Assembly (NCBI RefSeq): GCF_036711975.1
Contig: NC_091966.1
Location: forward strand, 32,743,501-32,807,500
DNA: 64,000 nucleotides
Direction: 5' to 3'
DNA from: Onthophagus taurus
Lineage: Eukaryota > Arthropoda > Insecta > Coleoptera > Scarabaeidae
Below are positions 60,776-64,000 of this stretch, one piece after another. The notes under the pieces are model-generated. The model did not search any database and was not told where the DNA came from. It saw nothing but the letters and a program-made list of their open reading frames with translations. The number at the start of each line of letters is the position of its first letter. Within the stretch, counting starts at the first letter, position 1. The position numbers and the translations under genes are program-made.

Positions 60776-61920
60776 AGATCTGAGATAATATAAAGAACAC
60801 AATAAAGAATGAAAGAGTGTATCTTACCATTTTTTTTTCATAGAACGGTGGCTATGTTACAGATCCTTAAAACCAACAGACTGGTATTTTGAAACGATCT
60901 GAGAGATAGCACTTAGCTAAATGATATAATATTTACTTGAAACGCGATTAAAAATACATATTCTACTAGATATATTGTATATAATATATAAAATTATATT
61001 GTAATATAATGTTAATATAATGTGACATCTTGGATACAGTTAAGAAAAAGTGATTGGATATGTTTAAACTAAATTTGAAACTTTACCAAACGACTTAAAA
61101 GTATTATGTCTCATTTTGGTTCCAAATGAATACATGTATCGATTGTTCTCATGACCTGAAAACACCATAACAAGATTTTGTGTGAAAAAAGAATATATTT
61201 GGTTTTGCACGCAAGCCCTTCAAGTAGAGATATATTTTTAACATTATTTTAAAGATTTATTTTGAACATAAAAAAAGATTTAATCATTGTTTTTTTTAGT
61301 AATTTTTTAGCACTCATTTTTTTTAATCAACCCTTTGCAAGGATTTACTTTATGAGAGTATACTAGAATAAGCTATTGGTGATATCATTTAGCATAAATT
61401 TCCTATTTTATGACACAATATACAAGTCAGACAAGGAGTTAATCAAAGTATCGAAAGATTGTCAAATAAACCTAAGAAAATGTGTGTTGTTATCAATTGC
61501 TGAAGCTATTAATCGCATTACATTTGATAATAAGAGTGATTTGTTAACTCCTGGAGAACGCAGAAACACCACGTCACTTTAAATATTATTATTAATTAAT
61601 TATACATTTATTTTCATGTGTTTTAGAAAAGATAGCTTTTATGAGATGGTTTAGCGATCTATATGGAGATACAAAAGAGAAAATAATAATGACATTGAAT
61701 TACAAAAGTGTGTCTCCAAAAAAGTCCAAAGCAAACGGATTGATGGGGATATAACGTTGGTTAAGCACTATCTCTCCTATAGTAGTGGAGAAAACTCAGA
61801 AACTATAAACGAAAATGATCTTATGAATTGAATAGACAATAATGAGAAGATTAAGAACCTGCTGAGTCCACCAGCATTTTATTCAATTCCTAATTGTGTC
61901 ATTCCAAAAGTAATTGAGCA
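60776..61920. other. Intergenic, possibly part of the piggyBac insertion
   Basis: AT-rich. A frame at 61376-61582 and broken text at 61620-61910 are unassigned. A TTAATCAACCCTTTGC string near 61324 is vaguely like a piggyBac end, but no partner end was found. Confidence 0.35.
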
Positions 61921-61924
61921 GAAA

Positions 61925-62965
61925 TAGATTTCAACTATTGCTGAGATTCGTTCATTTTGCTGATAATACGACGGCTGACAAAAGTGATAGGTTATACAAA
62001 GTTAGAAATCGAATTGACATGTTGAAGGAACGATTCAATGTCGAATTTGTATGTGCCTGGAGAAATGATAGCTGATGATGAAACAATGATTCCTTTTCGT
62101 GGCCGATTATTATTCAGACAGTACATTCCCAACAAAAGCCACAAGTATGGAGTGAAAATGTTCAAGTTGTGTAATCCAATTGGTTATACATTGAGCATGT
62201 CACTGTATTCTGGACAAACATTATTGGACTGCAGTCTGCTGAACTTGCTGAAAGAGTAGCTTTGGAACTTGCAGAGCCATATTTATCTGAAGGAAGGCTT
62301 ATAGTAGCGGATAACTTTTATACATCAGTGCCATTGGCAATGTCACTTTTACAGAGAGATACCCATTTATTAGGTACCGCAAGAAAGAATAGGAAGTACT
62401 TACCAAAGGATATCATGACAAAAAAACTAAAAAAGGGAGAAGTTGTTGGAAAGTGGAAGGACAAACGCGATGTTTACTTCCTAAGCACAAAACACACTTT
62501 GGAAAAGATGACAACTGGACGAAAAAACAGGTTGGGAGAGGCAGTTTGTAAGCCAGTTGCTATTTCAGAGTACAACAAGAGCAAGCAAGGGATAGACCTT
62601 TCAGACCAAATGTCAAGTTTTTTACGCCCTTGAGAAAAAGCATCAGATGGTATCACAAAGTAGCTTTTGAGGGTCTATTGAATACATTTACAATGATTTT
62701 CACAAAAGGAAAATTCATATTGCCTCATTCAGGGAGATGCTTGTGCTTGAGATGCTAGGTATTGAAAAGAATGACGTTACACTAAAACGTTCAGATTCCC
62801 TGAAGTACAGCTTAGTGCAAAGTGAAGAAAAGGATAACAACAATCGGCGAAAAAGAAGAAGATGTACAAATTGTTACACAGAAGCCGCAAAAGAAGGAGG
62901 TTTTCACAAGATGTCATGTTTGTGACAAGTATATGTGTCTCCCATGTTTTACAAAACATCATTGA
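61925..62965 (+). mobile_element. piggyBac-like transposase, degraded
   Basis: In order, with frame changes: NRFQLLLRFVHFADNT, LYVPGEMIADDETMIPFRGR (first catalytic Asp), RQYIPNKSHKYGVKMF, LIVADNFYTSVPLA (second catalytic Asp), EVVGKWKDKRDVYFLST and GIDLSDQMSSFL (third Asp). The C-terminal Cys-rich domain is RRRCTNCYTEAAKEGG, then after a shift RCHVCDKYMCLPCF, stop at 62965. All three catalytic aspartates survive, but at least four frame or stop defects break the gene, so it is a fairly recent pseudogene. No TTAA-flanked ends were confirmed. Confidence 0.88.
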
Positions 62966-64000
62966 AAATACAAAGATAATTTTTGTAAGTTAAGATCTCA
63001 TTGCACTTGAGTAATCCTGGTAATCCTCATGGCACTAAAGTAAAACAGTTGTTACTGTAGTGCTATGAGGATCACCGGTAAATTCACGTTTTTGTTGCTT
63101 TCTACCCTTATATATACCATTTACATGTAAAAAAGATGTCGTTTTTCAAAAAAGAAACTCTAGTATACCATTTTTTTACAGTGGCCCCTAGAGAATTACT
63201 TAATTGGTTGTATGGTGGCAGCCAACGTGTTAATAGGAAAACGTCTTCCTTCAATCTAGTGAGACAAATTACTACTCCCAAAAATTGTGTGAGCTTTGAA
63301 AAAGTTGGACGAAACAAGAAAGGATGAACTAGATACTGAATTAGTCGATTATTAAAATCGAATACCTTGGCAAGCTTTACGCACGAGTACTACTTCGTGT
63401 TGTCTTAACAATCCATAGATACTATTACTTTAATTTAAAAGTATAGTGATTACTTTCGTCCATAATGACTTTGTTTGAGTACCTTCGCTAAAGACGACGG
63501 AAAAACATTTTTTTTACATGAGTCTTGTATGGATTAATCAAACAATTAACCTTATAATTGGTTTTTGTGGCATGAATAATAAGATAGAACCTATTATACA
63601 ATGCTTCTTAGCTTCACAAAAATTAACTATTTTTCAAGAAACACTCTTTTTTTCTTTTTACAAACTGAAATCTTCAGTAAGTATTCATAATACAGATAAA
63701 TATTATGCCAATTTTTTATTCTTTATCCGATGTTGTTTTGGAAATCATCCTAATTTTATAAATGGAAGGAAATCAACTTTCCTTTATTTATTCATTATTG
63801 AAAAGTACGTCACTTTAAAACAGACCCGAAACTATAACACCGGATATGCATTTCACATTCCTTCAAACTTGTGCAGGCTTACAAAGAGACAATTACATGG
63901 CTGCTAGGTTTTGCAATGCATATATATCGCAGAGGAATTTAATTATAACTCCAAATATATATAACTATTTCTATTTCGTAGGGCTTAGTTTTCATATTAA
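62966..64000. other. End of window, no gene recognised
   Basis: 63022-63073 forms a hairpin (ATCCTCATGGCACTA against TAGTGCTATGAGGAT). Frames at 63136-63327 and 63518-63907 (129 codons, hydrophobic, AT-rich) match nothing and have no splice support. They could be exons of something continuing beyond the window or chance. Confidence 0.4.

Noticed and set aside
63518-63907. 129-codon open frame near the window end
   Set aside because: Very AT-rich with low-information hydrophobic product, no splice support and no family resemblance.

Overview
The window is AT-rich eukaryotic DNA with spliced genes, GT-AG introns (some only 54-67 bp), AATAAA-type poly(A) signals and many decayed transposons. 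The gene content (ZIP zinc transporters, mitochondrial ribosomal protein mS28, an FMRFamide-receptor-like GPCR) and the repeat types point to an insect, most likely a beetle. That assignment is an inference from sequence character, not from a search. Seven spliced protein-coding genes can be reconstructed. Most of their short or terminal exons are too small to stand out as open reading frames.

Layout. (1) About 1-21 kb: a tandem pair of ZIP1/2/3-type zinc transporters on the + strand (1794-7959 and 19387-20975). Each has one large coding exon plus a small His-rich last exon joined at the same phase-1 intron, and each has a likely non-coding first exon. (2) About 21.9-25.1 kb: a nest of transposons in which a non-LTR retrotransposon is broken by a mariner element and by the tail of a jockey-like LINE. 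(3) About 25.5-30.9 kb: two convergent, divergent-in-sequence paralogues of an unrecognised small membrane protein (25558-26256 on +, 26439-30896 on -), with identical intron positions and phases at both shared junctions. The large intron of the second is full of LINE pieces and a tandem array of hairpins. (4) 31251-31892: MRPS28, head-to-head with the previous gene across a 354-bp shared promoter interval. (5) 32235-39216 (-): a 658-residue protein with paxillin-like LD motifs and a C-terminal CaaX box. Its first exon may lie in a CpG-rich island near 47.7 kb. (6) About 41.5-51.5 kb: R1-like LINE remains, small foldbacks, and a hAT element with TIRs that is split by a CR1/jockey-type LINE. 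(7) 54752-58465 (-): a class A GPCR from TM2 to TM7, with an unusually long, glycosylation-rich second extracellular loop and a mariner-derived MITE in its last intron. TM1 was not found. (8) About 60-63 kb: mariner-superfamily and piggyBac transposase remains.

The genes do not form an operon or a pathway. The working relationships visible are two local duplications (ZIP pair; small membrane protein pair), a probable bidirectional promoter (small membrane protein and MRPS28), and convergent gene ends (25.6/26.4 kb and 31.9/32.2 kb). No rRNA, tRNA or CRISPR array was seen.
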